21,287 bases of DNA, taken from the NCBI GenBank assembly GCA_963966315.1, contig CAWZYX010000046.1:1-21287 (forward strand). The letters run 5' to 3'. The stretch is from Winogradskyella_A sp963966315 (GTDB lineage Bacteria > Bacteroidota > Bacteroidia > Flavobacteriales > Flavobacteriaceae). Shown piece after piece: positions 6,853-15,183 of the stretch. The notes under the pieces are model-generated. The model was not told the DNA's origin. It searched no databases and was given only the letters and a program-made list of their open reading frames with translations. Every line of letters starts with the position of its first letter. Positions within the stretch are counted from its first letter, which is position 1. Both the position numbers and the translations under genes were made by a program.

Positions 6853-8292
6853 ATGAGATCGTATTCCTTATCCAGACGTTTAGGACTCCTGCTAGGCCCC
6901 CTGCTTTTTGTAGCTTTACAATTTAAGCCCTCTGTATTGATTTCTGACAAAGCCGACGTTGTAATCTCGGTAGCAGTCTGGATGCTTATTTGGTGGATCA
7001 CTGAGGCAGTTTCTATCTCAGTCACGGCCCTGTTACCCTTATTACTGTTTCCTTTATTCAAGGTAATGCCAATGGCAGAAGTAGGAAGTAATTACGGAAG
7101 TCCTATTGTTTTTTTATTTTTTGGAGGGTTTATCCTGGCATTGGCCCTGGAAAAAGTAGAATTACACAAAAGAATTGCCCTCAGCATCATTAACCGAACC
7201 GGAAATTCACCTAATAAGGTAATTTTAGGGTTTATGTTGGCAACTGCACTCATGAGCATGTGGATCAGCAACACGGCGAGTACTGTTGTCATGTTACCAA
7301 TTGCTCTCTCTGTAATTAATTTATTAATCAATGATGCAGATGGGTTTACCAAAGCAGATAAGAATTTCTCGTTAAGCATTATGCTTGGCATTGCTTTCTC
7401 CGCAAATGCAGGGGGTATTGCTACTGTTATTGGTACACCTCCTAACTCAGTATTGATTGGATTGCTTGAAAATGAATACCAAACGGAGATTTCGTTCTTA
7501 AACTGGATGGTGTTTGGGGTTCCTTTTTCAGCTGCTCTTCTTTTTATTATTTACTGGGTACTGGTCAGATGGCTGTTCCCTTCTACGGGTCTGCAATTTC
7601 ATACCTCCACTACCGTGATCAAAGATGAGCTAAGAAAACTTGGAAAGACCTCCAAAAAAGAAAAACATGTGTTACTGGTTTTTGGGCTGATCGTCACCCT
7701 ATGGGTATTCCGATCACTAATCAATTCATTAATCCCGGGTCTGGATTTATCCGACGCCATGATCAGCGTATTTGGCGCCCTGCTTTTGTTTGCGGTACCG
7801 CATGATCTTAGAAAGGGAGAATTTATTTTATACTGGAATGACACACAAAAACTGGCATGGGGAATCCTTATCTTATTCGGAGGTGGCCTGGCCCTTGCCA
7901 AAGGCATGTCCTCAACAGGAATTGTTGATCTCGTTGCTATTCAAATAGCTGATAGTGATCTGGGCATCCTGCTTACTGCCAGTTTACTCATTATCCTCAT
8001 GCTGTTTATGACCGAACTCATGAGCAATGTCGCCCTAACAGCCGTATTAGCACCAGTTGTAGCTGGTATCGCCATTGGCCTGAATATCCCTATTGTTTAT
8101 TTACTCATTCCTGTTACCGTTGCTAGTAGTTGTGCTTTCATGTTGCCGATGGCTACTCCTCCAAACGCCATTGTTTTCGCCAGTGGACTAGTGGAGGTCA
8201 AACAAATGGTAAGAGCTGGAATTGTATTAAATCTAATCTCCATTGGACTGCTTATTCTTGCTTTTCAATTAATTATCCCATTGATTTTTTAA
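6853..8292 (+). CDS. SLC13/DASS-family sodium-coupled anion transporter
   Basis: An inner-membrane protein of 479 residues, hydrophobic throughout, with roughly 11-12 membrane segments as expected for the divalent anion:Na+ symporter family. The family's two inverted-repeat signatures are visible: SNTAS at 139-143 with the following GGIATVIGTPPNS hairpin region, and SNVAL at 391-395 with MLPMATPPNAI. In known members the Ser-Asn-Thr motifs hold Na+ and the carboxylate substrate. Here the second motif is Ser-Asn-Val rather than Ser-Asn-Thr, so specificity (succinate, citrate, sulfate) cannot be assigned. It would use the Na+ gradient made by Nqr. It is divergent from the apbE operon and followed 60 bases later by the Cys-rich small gene. 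Confidence 0.9.
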   Translation: MRSYSLSRRLGLLLGPLLFVALQFKPSVLISDKADVVISVAVWMLIWWITEAVSISVTALLPLLLFPLFKVMPMAEVGSNYGSPIVFLFFGGFILALALEKVELHKRIALSIINRTGNSPNKVILGFMLATALMSMWISNTASTVVMLPIALSVINLLINDADGFTKADKNFSLSIMLGIAFSANAGGIATVIGTPPNSVLIGLLENEYQTEISFLNWMVFGVPFSAALLFIIYWVLVRWLFPSTGLQFHTSTTVIKDELRKLGKTSKKEKHVLLVFGLIVTLWVFRSLINSLIPGLDLSDAMISVFGALLLFAVPHDLRKGEFILYWNDTQKLAWGILILFGGGLALAKGMSSTGIVDLVAIQIADSDLGILLTASLLIILMLFMTELMSNVALTAVLAPVVAGIAIGLNIPIVYLLIPVTVASSCAFMLPMATPPNAIVFASGLVEVKQMVRAGIVLNLISIGLLILAFQLIIPLIF

Positions 8293-8352
8293 ATGGTCTT
8301 TTGAAATCAACTCGTTTAAATTTTGTATCTTTTTGGTGGAAAAAGAAAAATT

Positions 8353-8808
8353 ATGAATACCTCATTACGCTTTGAGCAGGCCATAAAAAAGCTCTACACT
8401 GCATTTCACAATGAGCGTTTAAACCCTGAAGATTGTGCTGCATGCGCAGTGGGCAACATACTTGACCGAAAAGACTTCTGGAAGCACCTTTCTGACGATC
8501 ACGGTAGTTTAGAGTTGAACTATGTGGGCAGATTCCATGAACTAAGAGGGAAAAAGTTTAACGGTTATACGCCTTCTGAGCTCATGAAAATTGAATATAC
8601 TTTTTTAGAAGCCTGTGGCTACGAATTACCATACAGATACAACCACAAAAGACCAAAAGACCCAACAGACAAGGACGTGCTTTTTAACGGCTTGTGTGCC
8701 GTTGTAGAGGAATTATGCCGTCTTGATGGGATTGAAAACGTGCTCGAGTATCAGTGTCTGTTTAAGACTGATGCAAAAGTAGAAAGCCAACTGGAGGAAG
8801 TATTTTAG
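8353..8808 (+). CDS. Conserved Cys-rich small protein of unknown function
   Basis: A 151-residue soluble protein. It has a CxxC at Cys28-Cys31 (DCAACAVGN), followed by SDDHGSLELNYVGR, FNGYTPSEL, an ACGYELPYR segment, and DPTDKDVLFNGLCAVVEELC. The several Cys and His residues could bind a metal, but no known fold is recognised. I recall similar proteins in Flavobacteriaceae, sometimes loosely labelled as Nqr-related. The start is put at the ATG at 8353, not the upstream ATG at 8323, because the latter adds a non-protein-like MYLFGGKRKI and lies among promoter-like T-rich sequence (a TTTTG at 8299-8303 and TATCTTTTTG at 8326-8335). It ends at a terminator shared with nqrF. Confidence 0.8.
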   Translation: MNTSLRFEQAIKKLYTAFHNERLNPEDCAACAVGNILDRKDFWKHLSDDHGSLELNYVGRFHELRGKKFNGYTPSELMKIEYTFLEACGYELPYRYNHKRPKDPTDKDVLFNGLCAVVEELCRLDGIENVLEYQCLFKTDAKVESQLEEVF

Positions 8809-8826
8809 ATGTTAAAGATTTTGAAT

Positions 8827-8859
8827 AAAAAAACCGATGCAAAAGCATCGGTTTTTTTT
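8827..8859. terminator. Bidirectional intrinsic terminator between the Cys-rich gene and nqrF
   Basis: AAACCGATGC pairs perfectly with GCATCGGTTT around an AAAA loop. The stem is flanked by an A run on the left and a T run on the right, so it works in both directions. It lies between the converging stops at 8808 and 8874 and ends the nqr operon. Confidence 0.9.
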
Positions 8860-8873
8860 CAGTTTCAAAAGAA

Positions 8874-10184
8874 CTACCCCCCGAAATCATCAAATCGGAT
8901 GTGCTCATCAGGAATTCCAAAGTCTTCACCCATTTTCTGAACCGCCTGGTTCATTAGTGGGGGACCGCAGAAATAGAGTTCAATATCCTCAGGGGTATCA
9001 TGATGGTTCAAATAGTTATCAATAACACAGTTGTGAATGAATCCTACAAAACCATCACCTTCTTCATCGTTAATGTCTTTTTTAACCTTCCAATTGTCTT
9101 CTTCTAACGGCTCTGACAGGGCCATGTAAAACTTAAAGTTAGGGAATTCCTTCTCCAGTTCTTTGAAGTGGTCAATGTAGAACAATTCTCTTCTCGATCT
9201 ACCGCCATACCAATAAGTCACCTTTCTTCCCGTTTGAAGTGTTTTAAACAGATGATACAGGTGAGAGCGCATAGGCGCCATACCCGCTCCACCGCCAACG
9301 TAGAGCATTTCGCTTTCAGACTCGTTAATAAAGAATTCTCCATACGGTCCGGAAATAGTTACCTTATCGCCAGGTTTCTGTGCGAAAATATAAGATGAGG
9401 CGATACCGGGGTTCACGTCCATCCATTTATTCTTGGCCCGATCCCAAGGTGGTGTGGCAATTCGCACATTCAACATGATCTCTCTTCCTTCAGCAGGATA
9501 AGAAGCCATAGAATAAGCCCTTTCAATGGTCTCGGTATTTTTCATTACTAACGGCCAGAGATCAAACTTATCCCACTCTTCCTGAAACTTATCGGGTTTA
9601 TCATGCTCCTCCGGGTGTGCAGTGATGTCTATATCGGAATACTTGATCTCACAGGGAGGGATTTCAATCTGAATGTATCCTCCAGCCTTGTAGTTCATTT
9701 CTTCAGGAATTTCTACTACAAATTCCTTAATAAAGGATGCTACATTGTAGTTCCTTACAACAGTAGCCTCCCACTTCTTGATACCAAAAACTTCCTCAGG
9801 AATGGTAATCTCCATATCCTGTTTCACCTTCACCTGACAGGCCAGTCTGGCCCCACTTTGCAATTCTTTTCTCGAAAAATGAGGGGTTTCTGTAGGCAAT
9901 GCTTCACCACCTCCGGAAAGAACGTGGCATTCACATTGTATACAGGTACCACCACCACCACAGGCAGAAGGCAAAAAGACCTTGTTGCTTCCGAGTGTAG
10001 ACAGGAGGGTTCCTCCCGATGCCACCTCTATCTCTCTTTCACCATTAATGGTGATCTTCACCGGTCCTGACGGTGACAGTTTTTGCTTTACTACCAGCAA
10101 CAGAGTTACTAGGAGCAGTGTCACAAACAAAAACGCAACAACGGTGGTTATTACAGTTCCTAAAGTACTTGCGGCTAAAATCAT
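8874..10184 (-). CDS. nqrF: Na+-translocating NADH:quinone reductase subunit F
   Basis: The NADH-oxidising entry subunit: electrons pass from NADH to FAD and then to a [2Fe-2S] cluster. Domains in order: one N-terminal membrane helix (about residues 6-32); a ferredoxin domain with Cys75-x5-Cys81-x2-Cys84 (CGGGGTCIQC) and Cys116; an FAD domain with RAYSMASYP; and an NADH domain with YVGGGAGMAPMRSH and ELYFCGPPLM, ending in FDDFGG. All cluster and cofactor motifs are intact. At 436 residues it is slightly longer than the usual 405-410. It is the last gene of the operon, ten bases after nqrE, and stops just before a strong terminator. Confidence 0.97.
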   Translation of the reverse strand: MILAASTLGTVITTVVAFLFVTLLLVTLLLVVKQKLSPSGPVKITINGEREIEVASGGTLLSTLGSNKVFLPSACGGGGTCIQCECHVLSGGGEALPTETPHFSRKELQSGARLACQVKVKQDMEITIPEEVFGIKKWEATVVRNYNVASFIKEFVVEIPEEMNYKAGGYIQIEIPPCEIKYSDIDITAHPEEHDKPDKFQEEWDKFDLWPLVMKNTETIERAYSMASYPAEGREIMLNVRIATPPWDRAKNKWMDVNPGIASSYIFAQKPGDKVTISGPYGEFFINESESEMLYVGGGAGMAPMRSHLYHLFKTLQTGRKVTYWYGGRSRRELFYIDHFKELEKEFPNFKFYMALSEPLEEDNWKVKKDINDEEGDGFVGFIHNCVIDNYLNHHDTPEDIELYFCGPPLMNQAVQKMGEDFGIPDEHIRFDDFGG

Positions 10185-10194
10185 AATGCAATTT

Positions 10195-10929
10195 TTATTT
10201 CGTGGCGTTATTTTCTACCAAACTAAGTTTGTCGGTATCAACAACTTCTTCTTTTTCAATTTTATTTTCAACCTCTACAGTCTTTTGCTCATCAGTCTCT
10301 ACTGCGTCGTCACCACCGGTGAGCATACCTCCAAAACTCATAAAGCCAATGGCCATTAAGCCAGTGATAATAAAGGTAATTCCCAAACCTCTTAAAGCAG
10401 GAGGTACGGCAGAATATCTGATTTTTTCACGAATCGCAGCTATGGCCAAAATGGCGAGAAACCATCCAATACCTGAAGAAATACCATAATTAAGAGCCAG
10501 ACCAAATGTTTCGATTTCTCTTGATTGCATAAATAAAGATCCACCAAGAATGGCACAATTCACGGCAATTAATGGTAAAAATATACCTAATGAATTATAG
10601 AGTGACGGAGAGAACTTCTCAACTACGATCTCTACCAGCTGAACCATTGTTGCAATAGTTGCAATAAACATTAAAAAGGACAGGAAACTCAAGTCATAAG
10701 AGGCAAATTCTTCACCCAGCCACGACAGCGCTCCTTCCTGTAACAAATACTGGTCCAATAACCAGTTGAGGGGGACAGTGATTGAGAGTACAAATATAAC
10801 AGCAGCACCCAAACCAACAGCTGTTGACACTTTTTTAGACACCGCAAGGTAAGAGCACATTCCTAAGAAATAGGCAAATACCATATTGTCTACGAAAATC
10901 GATTTAAAAAATAGTTCTAAATGTTCCAT
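10195..10929 (-). CDS. nqrE: Na+-translocating NADH:quinone reductase subunit E, with acidic C-terminal tail
   Basis: An integral membrane subunit with six helices. NqrD and NqrE together hold a membrane-embedded [2Fe-2S] centre that carries electrons across the membrane. The two cluster cysteines are Cys25 (LGMCSYLAV) and Cys125 (VNCAILGG). The canonical protein of about 200 residues ends near GFMSFGGML. Here about 40 more residues (205-244) follow, rich in Glu, Asp, Lys and Val and with no hydrophobic segment. The tail is in frame and continuous with the core, so it is not an obvious sequencing artefact. A 59-base gap separates it from nqrD, longer than other gaps in the operon except nqrA-nqrB. 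Confidence 0.95.
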   Translation of the reverse strand: MEHLELFFKSIFVDNMVFAYFLGMCSYLAVSKKVSTAVGLGAAVIFVLSITVPLNWLLDQYLLQEGALSWLGEEFASYDLSFLSFLMFIATIATMVQLVEIVVEKFSPSLYNSLGIFLPLIAVNCAILGGSLFMQSREIETFGLALNYGISSGIGWFLAILAIAAIREKIRYSAVPPALRGLGITFIITGLMAIGFMSFGGMLTGGDDAVETDEQKTVEVENKIEKEEVVDTDKLSLVENNATK

Positions 10930-10988
10930 ATATCTTAAAATTCTCGGTTTCTCCAGGCCTTACTTTGCCTGCTTTGCCGAAAAGGACT

Positions 10989-11633
10989 TTAGTCCTCTAT
11001 TAATGCTTTGTTTCTTGAGCGTTGTACCCAAATGATCAGACCAACAACGATGAGGGCCATTGGTGGTAACACCATGAACCCGTTGTTCTCATATCCCAAG
11101 GCATATAAGCCTGTTTTTTCAACTGAATCTCCAAGGACTTTAAAACCAAATAAGGTTCCTGAACCCAACAGCTCTCTGAAGAATCCCACGATGATCAAAA
11201 TCACCCCGTAGCCAAGAGCGTTACCGATACCATCCAGAAATGAACGCCAGACACCGTTACCTAAGGCAAAGGCTTCAAAACGTCCCATAATAATACAATT
11301 GGTAATTATAAGACCAATAAAAACAGATAGTTCCTTACTCAAAGTGTAGGCATATGCTTTTAGGACCTGATCTACAATGATTACCAGAGTGGCAACCACT
11401 ATCAGTTGAACAATAATTCGAATCTTTGAAGGAATAATATTTCTCATCAACGAAATAACCACATTCCCAACTCCCATCACAAAGATCACCGAAATGGCCA
11501 TTACTATGGAAGGCTTTAATTGAGCCGTGATTGCTAATGCAGAACAAATACCCAGTACCTGTATGGTGATAGGGTTATTGTCCGCCAACGGATCTAAAAT
11601 TAATTTGCTGTCTTTTTTAGATAATAGTCCCAT
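10989..11633 (-). CDS. nqrD: Na+-translocating NADH:quinone reductase subunit D
   Basis: An integral membrane subunit of 214 residues with six hydrophobic helices, the paralogous partner of NqrE (both related to RnfA/RnfE). The two cysteines that complete the intramembrane [2Fe-2S] centre are Cys30 (LGICSALAIT) and Cys113 (ITNCIIMGR). The N-terminus LLSKKDSKLILDPLADNNPI is the usual NqrD opening, and the C-terminal helix ends with WVQRSRNKALIED. Length is normal. The gene begins three bases after nqrC ends, which indicates tight co-translation. Confidence 0.96.
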   Translation of the reverse strand: MGLLSKKDSKLILDPLADNNPITIQVLGICSALAITAQLKPSIVMAISVIFVMGVGNVVISLMRNIIPSKIRIIVQLIVVATLVIIVDQVLKAYAYTLSKELSVFIGLIITNCIIMGRFEAFALGNGVWRSFLDGIGNALGYGVILIIVGFFRELLGSGTLFGFKVLGDSVEKTGLYALGYENNGFMVLPPMALIVVGLIIWVQRSRNKALIED

Positions 11634-11636
11634 ACC

Positions 11637-12392
11637 CTATAATTGATTTAAATTGGAGAAATAAGGCTTATACATCTGAATATCCTTTTTCAACATCGCA
11701 GTTACACCGTCTCCTGTAATAGTAGAGCCAGCTATGGCATCTACCTTATGATCGTTTTTTCTTTCGTTCTTAGGATCGTTATTACCCTTGGCCACCTTAA
11801 TTCCCTGAAAATTATCATTTTCGTCCAATAGCTTCTCACCGGCAAAATCGTCCATAAAAAAGCGTTCTTTGATATTAGCTCCTAGCCCAGGGGTTTCGCC
11901 AGCGTGGTCAAAGAAAACCCCCTGAACCACCATATTTTTATCCATAGCTACAAATCCCCAAATAGCATCCCAAAGTCCTTTACCTCTCACCGGTACCACA
12001 TATACCTCTTCCCCATCTTTATCGGCCACAAACAAGGGTAATCTTCTCTCATAATTTCCATTTTTGGCCTTTGCACCCTCCTTTTTGATATCAATGAGAT
12101 AAGCTTCGTCATTTTCTGTAATTTCATCTCCTTGAATAACATACTGTTTCTTAATGTACTCGTTGAATTTAGCTTCAACAATGTCGGTAGGAACAAAGGA
12201 GACGTCACTAGAGCCCTCGTTGTTGTTTACGCCAATCGCGTACAATATATTTTGCTGCTTCTCATAACGTTCATTGGCCTTAACTACGGGCTTTAAACCT
12301 GATGCCAATCCCGCCAGAATAGAGCCCACCACTATCACCATAACCATAGCGAAAACAACGGTATAACTGTTTTTTTCTGTATCTAGTGCCAT
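11637..12392 (-). CDS. nqrC: Na+-translocating NADH:quinone reductase subunit C
   Basis: A membrane-anchored subunit (one N-terminal helix, about residues 11-33) with a periplasmic FMN domain related to RnfG. FMN is joined covalently by ApbE to Thr224 in the motif DAIAGST (218-224), a variant of the usual D-x-x-S-G-A-T, with Ala at the Ser position and Ser at the Ala position. The acceptor Thr and leading Asp are kept. The segment GLWDAIWGFVAMD and the PGLGANI stretch are typical of the family. Length 251 is normal. One base separates it from the nqrB stop. Confidence 0.96.
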   Translation of the reverse strand: MALDTEKNSYTVVFAMVMVIVVGSILAGLASGLKPVVKANERYEKQQNILYAIGVNNNEGSSDVSFVPTDIVEAKFNEYIKKQYVIQGDEITENDEAYLIDIKKEGAKAKNGNYERRLPLFVADKDGEEVYVVPVRGKGLWDAIWGFVAMDKNMVVQGVFFDHAGETPGLGANIKERFFMDDFAGEKLLDENDNFQGIKVAKGNNDPKNERKNDHKVDAIAGSTITGDGVTAMLKKDIQMYKPYFSNLNQL

Positions 12393-12393
12393 A

Positions 12394-13605
12394 TTAAGCT
12401 GTCTTTACTTTTAAGCGTTTTAGTCTTTGTTTTACATTTCCCTGAACCACATAGTGGTCGATAGTTGGTGCAAATACATTCATCAATAAAATGGCTAAAA
12501 ATACACCCTCCGGATAGGCTGGATTGAATACGCGGATCATAATGGAAATGAACCCAATTAAAAACCCGTAAATCCACTTACCTTTATTTGTTTGTGAAGC
12601 TGTCACTGGGTCTGTGGCCATGTACACAGCTCCAAACAGTATACTTCCAATGATTAAATGCTGCCAGAATGGGATGCTCATCAGAGTATAAAACTTCGAA
12701 GTCTCATCAATCAATCCTGTACCAACAACACCATATTCAAAGATAAAGCCCATGACCAAAGCACCGATTAAGGTACTTACAATGATCCTCCAGCTTCCTA
12801 TCTTGGTGAAAATAAGGAACAATCCTCCGATGATAATGAGGAATTTTGAGGTTTCACCTACTGATCCGGGAATTAAGCCCCAGAACATATCCCAGTAATC
12901 AATTCCTGCAAGGGACGAATTCTGAGCATAAGCACCCAGCAATGTTTCTCCCGATATGGCGTCTGGAGTTCCGGCACGTTCCACAGCACCGTGCACCCAC
13001 ACCTTGTCACCCGTCATCCAGGTAGGGTAAGCAAAAAACAAGAACGCTCTTATGGTGAGGGCTGGATTGAGAATATTCATTCCTGTTCCACCAAAAACCT
13101 CCTTGCCTATCACCACACCAAATACTACGGCTACGGCCAGCATCCATAATGGAATATCTATTGGAACTATTAGTGGAACTAGCATACCTGTTACCAAATA
13201 CCCTTCCTCCACCTCGTGTCCTTTGATCACTGCAAAAACAAACTCTACTGCCAGACCAACCCCATAGGATACCACAACCAGAGGTAGTACCGTTAAGGCT
13301 CCTAACCAAAGATTTTCCCAAGTCCAGAATGACGCTCCTAAAAAGCCATTGGCCGCCTCTATTTCACCCAGAGCTAAATAATGCTGGTAACCTGCATTGA
13401 ACATTCCAAAGATCAAACAGGGAACAAGCGCCAGGATGACGGTATTCATGGTACGTTTCAGGTCGTCTGCAGCCTTGATATGCGTTCCATTGTGAGTCGT
13501 CTCGTTTGGGGTATACAAGAAAGTGAACAGTGCGTTGAACGCCGGCAACCACTTCTTGTCCTGATTTTTAACTTTAAAATTGTGTAAATTTTGTTTTAAA
13601 CCCAT
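12394..13605 (-). CDS. nqrB: Na+-translocating NADH:quinone reductase subunit B
   Basis: The large membrane subunit (403 residues, about ten helices) that forms the Na+ channel and carries a covalent FMN and riboflavin. The flavin acceptor is Thr221 in DAISGET (215-221). In well-studied homologues this site reads close to D-G-x-S-G-A-T, so Glu220 is unusual beside the acceptor. Other family landmarks: GKEVFGGTGMNILNPAL and FAYPTWM before the flavin site, and VYMATDPVTAS after it. The leader just upstream of the ATG is extremely A/G-rich (AAGAAAAAAAGAAAAG), the type of initiation region common in Bacteroidota. Confidence 0.97.
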   Translation of the reverse strand: MGLKQNLHNFKVKNQDKKWLPAFNALFTFLYTPNETTHNGTHIKAADDLKRTMNTVILALVPCLIFGMFNAGYQHYLALGEIEAANGFLGASFWTWENLWLGALTVLPLVVVSYGVGLAVEFVFAVIKGHEVEEGYLVTGMLVPLIVPIDIPLWMLAVAVVFGVVIGKEVFGGTGMNILNPALTIRAFLFFAYPTWMTGDKVWVHGAVERAGTPDAISGETLLGAYAQNSSLAGIDYWDMFWGLIPGSVGETSKFLIIIGGLFLIFTKIGSWRIIVSTLIGALVMGFIFEYGVVGTGLIDETSKFYTLMSIPFWQHLIIGSILFGAVYMATDPVTASQTNKGKWIYGFLIGFISIMIRVFNPAYPEGVFLAILLMNVFAPTIDHYVVQGNVKQRLKRLKVKTA

Positions 13606-13666
13606 TTCTTTTCTTTTTTTCTTGACCGAAGCAGTTACAGAACCTCGGCTTACATAACAATTTTAA

Positions 13667-15019
13667 TCAACCTATTTCTTTAAGCATCAAATCCAGACCT
13701 TCTCTGATGATCTGCTGATGTGGTTGCTTGGATACACAAATAAATTCTGTCAGCGCAAAATCTTCCGGTGCAACCTCATACATTCCCAAGGCCTCCATTT
13801 CATCAAGGTCATTGTACATACATGCTTTTAAGATTTGCATTGGATAGATATCCATCGGAAAGACGTCTTCATAGCTGCCGGTCACAACAAATGCCCGATG
13901 CTCACCATTGGTATTGGTATTGAGATCGTACTTCTTTTTGGGGTTTAACCAGGAAAATGTAAGAGCCCTTGTTGGTGATATTTTATTAAATATTGGTTTG
14001 GTCCATCCAAAAAATTCATAATCGTCACCTTCAGGTATAACCGTTAGAAGATTACTGTAGTAATCAAGATAGCCATCCGGACCAATCTGTTTTCCTGTGA
14101 GTACGTTTCCGGAAATGATGCGATCATTAGAATCTTTTTCAATACCATGGTCATAGATCATTGTAGCCACCTCAGAACCGATCTTGGTTTTGAAATATCT
14201 TGGTTTTTGCACTGATGATCCAGCAAAAGCAATGATTCGTTCTGCATTAAATTTTCCTGTCAGCAACAGTTCTCCTATGATAACCAGATCCTGGGCTCCC
14301 AATGTCCAAACGGTTTCCCCTTTGTTGACAGGGTCGATTTTATTAATGAGCGTCCCCACATTTCCAGATGGATGCGGACCCGAGACTTTGTGCACCTGAA
14401 CATTGTCCAAACCAGCTAAAGGCGAGTCTGAATTCTTCCCTACAGATATATGAACCTGACCTTCGGTTAATTTAGACAGAGCAGTTACTGCAGCCTGTAA
14501 TTCTTTTTCTTTTCCTTTAAGCGTATAATCCAGATCAGCCGCTAGAGGAGCACTTGCGTATCCACTGATAAATATACCTTTTGGTGCATTACCCGGGTTG
14601 GCAATAACGTCGTATGGTCGTTGTTTGATGAATGGCCAGCAGCCTGAAGCTAAAAGATGTGCTTTAATTTCTTCTGCACTGGAATTCATATCAAAGGTGC
14701 CATGCTCTTGAAAAGACTGGGTTTTATCGGCCTGCACTTTTATAGCGTCGATACGTCTTTTGGGACCTCGTTGTATCTCAACCACTTCACCGGAAACCGG
14801 AGACACAAACCTCATGTCCTCAATTTCTTTGTTGTAAAACAATGTTTCGCCGGCTTTTACCTTAGTTCCTTCCTTGGCTACCAACTTTGGTTTAATACTG
14901 TGAAAGTCTTCTGGTCTAACGCAATAAAAGTTACTGATAATGGCATTTTCAGTACTTTTTTCAGCCTCACCGACTAAATTTATGTTTAAACCTTTCTTAA
15001 TTTTTATGTCTTTGGACAT
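13667..15019 (-). CDS. nqrA: Na+-translocating NADH:quinone reductase subunit A
   Basis: The cytoplasmic subunit that contributes to the ubiquinone/menaquinone-binding side of the pump. Its 450 residues match the usual length. The N-terminal MSKDIKIKKGLNINLVG and the nearby FISGYASAPLAADLDYTLKG and GNVGTLINKIDPV stretches are characteristic. No membrane segments are seen, as expected. It is the first gene of nqrABCDEF, with a -7 box 36 bases upstream of its ATG. It is divergent from the type IX plug gene across a 164-base intergenic region. The 61-base gap before nqrB contains only weak pairing and the A-rich leader of nqrB. Confidence 0.96.
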   Translation of the reverse strand: MSKDIKIKKGLNINLVGEAEKSTENAIISNFYCVRPEDFHSIKPKLVAKEGTKVKAGETLFYNKEIEDMRFVSPVSGEVVEIQRGPKRRIDAIKVQADKTQSFQEHGTFDMNSSAEEIKAHLLASGCWPFIKQRPYDVIANPGNAPKGIFISGYASAPLAADLDYTLKGKEKELQAAVTALSKLTEGQVHISVGKNSDSPLAGLDNVQVHKVSGPHPSGNVGTLINKIDPVNKGETVWTLGAQDLVIIGELLLTGKFNAERIIAFAGSSVQKPRYFKTKIGSEVATMIYDHGIEKDSNDRIISGNVLTGKQIGPDGYLDYYSNLLTVIPEGDDYEFFGWTKPIFNKISPTRALTFSWLNPKKKYDLNTNTNGEHRAFVVTGSYEDVFPMDIYPMQILKACMYNDLDEMEALGMYEVAPEDFALTEFICVSKQPHQQIIREGLDLMLKEIG

Positions 15020-15054
15020 CTGACAGTAAAGATTTAGTTATCTAAAAATCGGGG

Positions 15055-15062
15055 CAAATTTA
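15055..15062 (-). promoter_or_regulatory. -7 box for the nqr operon
   Basis: Read on the - strand this is TAAATTTG, a perfect TAnnTTTG match, giving a leader of about 30 bases before nqrA. No TTTG -33 element is present at 17-23 bases. Confidence 0.45.
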
Positions 15063-15106
15063 CGAATTAATGCACAAAAAAAAATCAGGGTATTTACATC
15101 TTTTTT

Positions 15107-15125
15107 ATTTATACCAATTATAAAT
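15107..15125. repeat. AT-rich inverted repeat between nqrA and the plug gene
   Basis: ATTTATA and TATAAAT form a perfect 7-base inverted repeat around CCAAT. It lies between the two divergent promoters, about 45 bases from the nqrA -7 box and about 60 from the plug start codon. It could be an operator, but A/T-rich palindromes arise easily in this genome type. Confidence 0.3.
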
Positions 15126-15183
15126 AGCCTTTATTAATGAGAGGCACAGATTTTGATTATATTTAGCTGCAGATAGTTAATTC

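Noticed and set aside
9603..10359. Long open frames of 125-155 codons on the + strand opposite nqrF and nqrE.
   Set aside because: They are antisense to conserved reading frames with intact catalytic motifs, and their own products are low-complexity; shadows.
10930..10988. Gap between nqrD and nqrE with a possible 5-bp stem and a repeated GCAAAG.
   Set aside because: The stem is short and without a T run; it is unlikely to terminate transcription or form a stable regulatory element.
13007..13321. 104-codon frame on the same strand as nqrB in another phase.
   Set aside because: It overlaps the conserved core of nqrB and has an implausible Arg/Gly/Ser/Cys-rich composition.
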